From NCBI GenBank assembly GCA_035639875.1, contig DASQXE010000175.1, forward strand, positions 1-5,237: a stretch of 5,237 nucleotides of DNA, read 5' to 3'. Position numbers and translations under genes: made by a program. Origin of the DNA: JAIBJP01 sp035639875 (GTDB taxonomy: Bacteria > Actinomycetota > Thermoleophilia > Gaiellales > Gaiellaceae). Under the pieces are notes generated by a model. It ran no database searches, was not told where the DNA came from, and saw only the letters and a list, made by a program, of their open reading frames with translations. The stretch's first letter is position 1. Every line of letters begins with the position of its first letter. Shown in pieces: positions 5,190 through 5,237 of this stretch.

Positions 5190-5237
5190 CTAGCTCCCCG
5201 GGTCCTCGAGCCGGTCGACGACGCCGAGCAGGAATTC
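5190..5237 (-). CDS. C-terminal end of a convergent gene, product unknown (cut by window)
   Basis: On the minus strand the last 48 bases read EFLLGVVDRLEDPGS and then TAG, with no stop before the window edge. The residue mix looks like a plausible C-terminal helix, and the stop lies 7 nt from the stop of the thioredoxin-like gene, a normal tail-to-tail spacing for this compact genome. Fifteen codons are too few to name a family or to be sure the frame is coding. Confidence 0.4.
   Translation of the reverse strand, partial: EFLLGVVDRLEDPGS

Noticed and set aside
5183..5197. GGAG...CTCC inverted repeat between the convergent stops as a bidirectional terminator
   Set aside because: The stem is only 4 bp with no T-run on either strand, too weak to call.
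5197..5237. A cluster of SmaI, XhoI, SalI and EcoRI sites that looks like a cloning polylinker ending in GAATTC
   Set aside because: CCCGGG, CTCGAG and GTCGAC also occur elsewhere in this GC-rich window (for example near 662, 3485 and 728), and the segment reads as a plausible C-terminus on the minus strand. Vector origin cannot be fully excluded without the flanking contig.

Overview
The window is GC-rich DNA, roughly two thirds G+C or more. It uses GTG and TTG starts, has very short or overlapping gene junctions, and shows few Shine-Dalgarno sites. These traits, with the protein families present, fit a high-GC actinobacterium-like organism. A deep-branching Actinomycetota lineage such as Thermoleophilia (Gaiellales/Solirubrobacterales) is my best guess, made from family resemblance and not from any search. 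No RNA genes, CRISPR arrays, insertion sequences or phage genes are visible. Coding density is close to complete, and no stretch over 300 bases lacks a gene.

The left three quarters is one minus-strand gene run, read from right to left. It holds a small four-segment membrane protein (3925 to 3545), a soluble-looking type I phosphodiesterase/nucleotide pyrophosphatase of the alkaline phosphatase superfamily (3558 to 2128), protein-L-isoaspartate O-methyltransferase (2135 to 1497), a GtrA-family membrane protein (1456 to 992), and a large membrane protein that looks like a GT-C glycosyltransferase with a secreted N-terminal domain (1046 to beyond position 1). Three of the four junctions overlap (14, 8 and 55 nt) and the fourth is 40 nt, so co-transcription is likely.

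The right part is plus-strand. A membrane-anchored Clp-fold serine protease of the SDH family (3966-4808) is followed after 68 nt by a small thioredoxin-fold protein that has lost both active-site cysteines (4877-5182). The last 48 bases hold what looks like the C-terminal end of a convergent minus-strand gene.

The two gene runs diverge from a 40-bp gap at 3926-3965. Each side carries a -10-like hexamer exactly 7 nt before a GTG start, which suggests two divergent leaderless transcripts. In function the window mixes envelope glycan work (GtrA plus GT-C-like protein) with protein quality control (SDH protease, isoaspartyl repair). I see no clearly new defence or mobile system. The points most worth following are the divergent leaderless promoter pair, the cysteine-less thioredoxin, the structured leader before it, and a 16-bp alternating C/G palindrome at the start of the methyltransferase gene.
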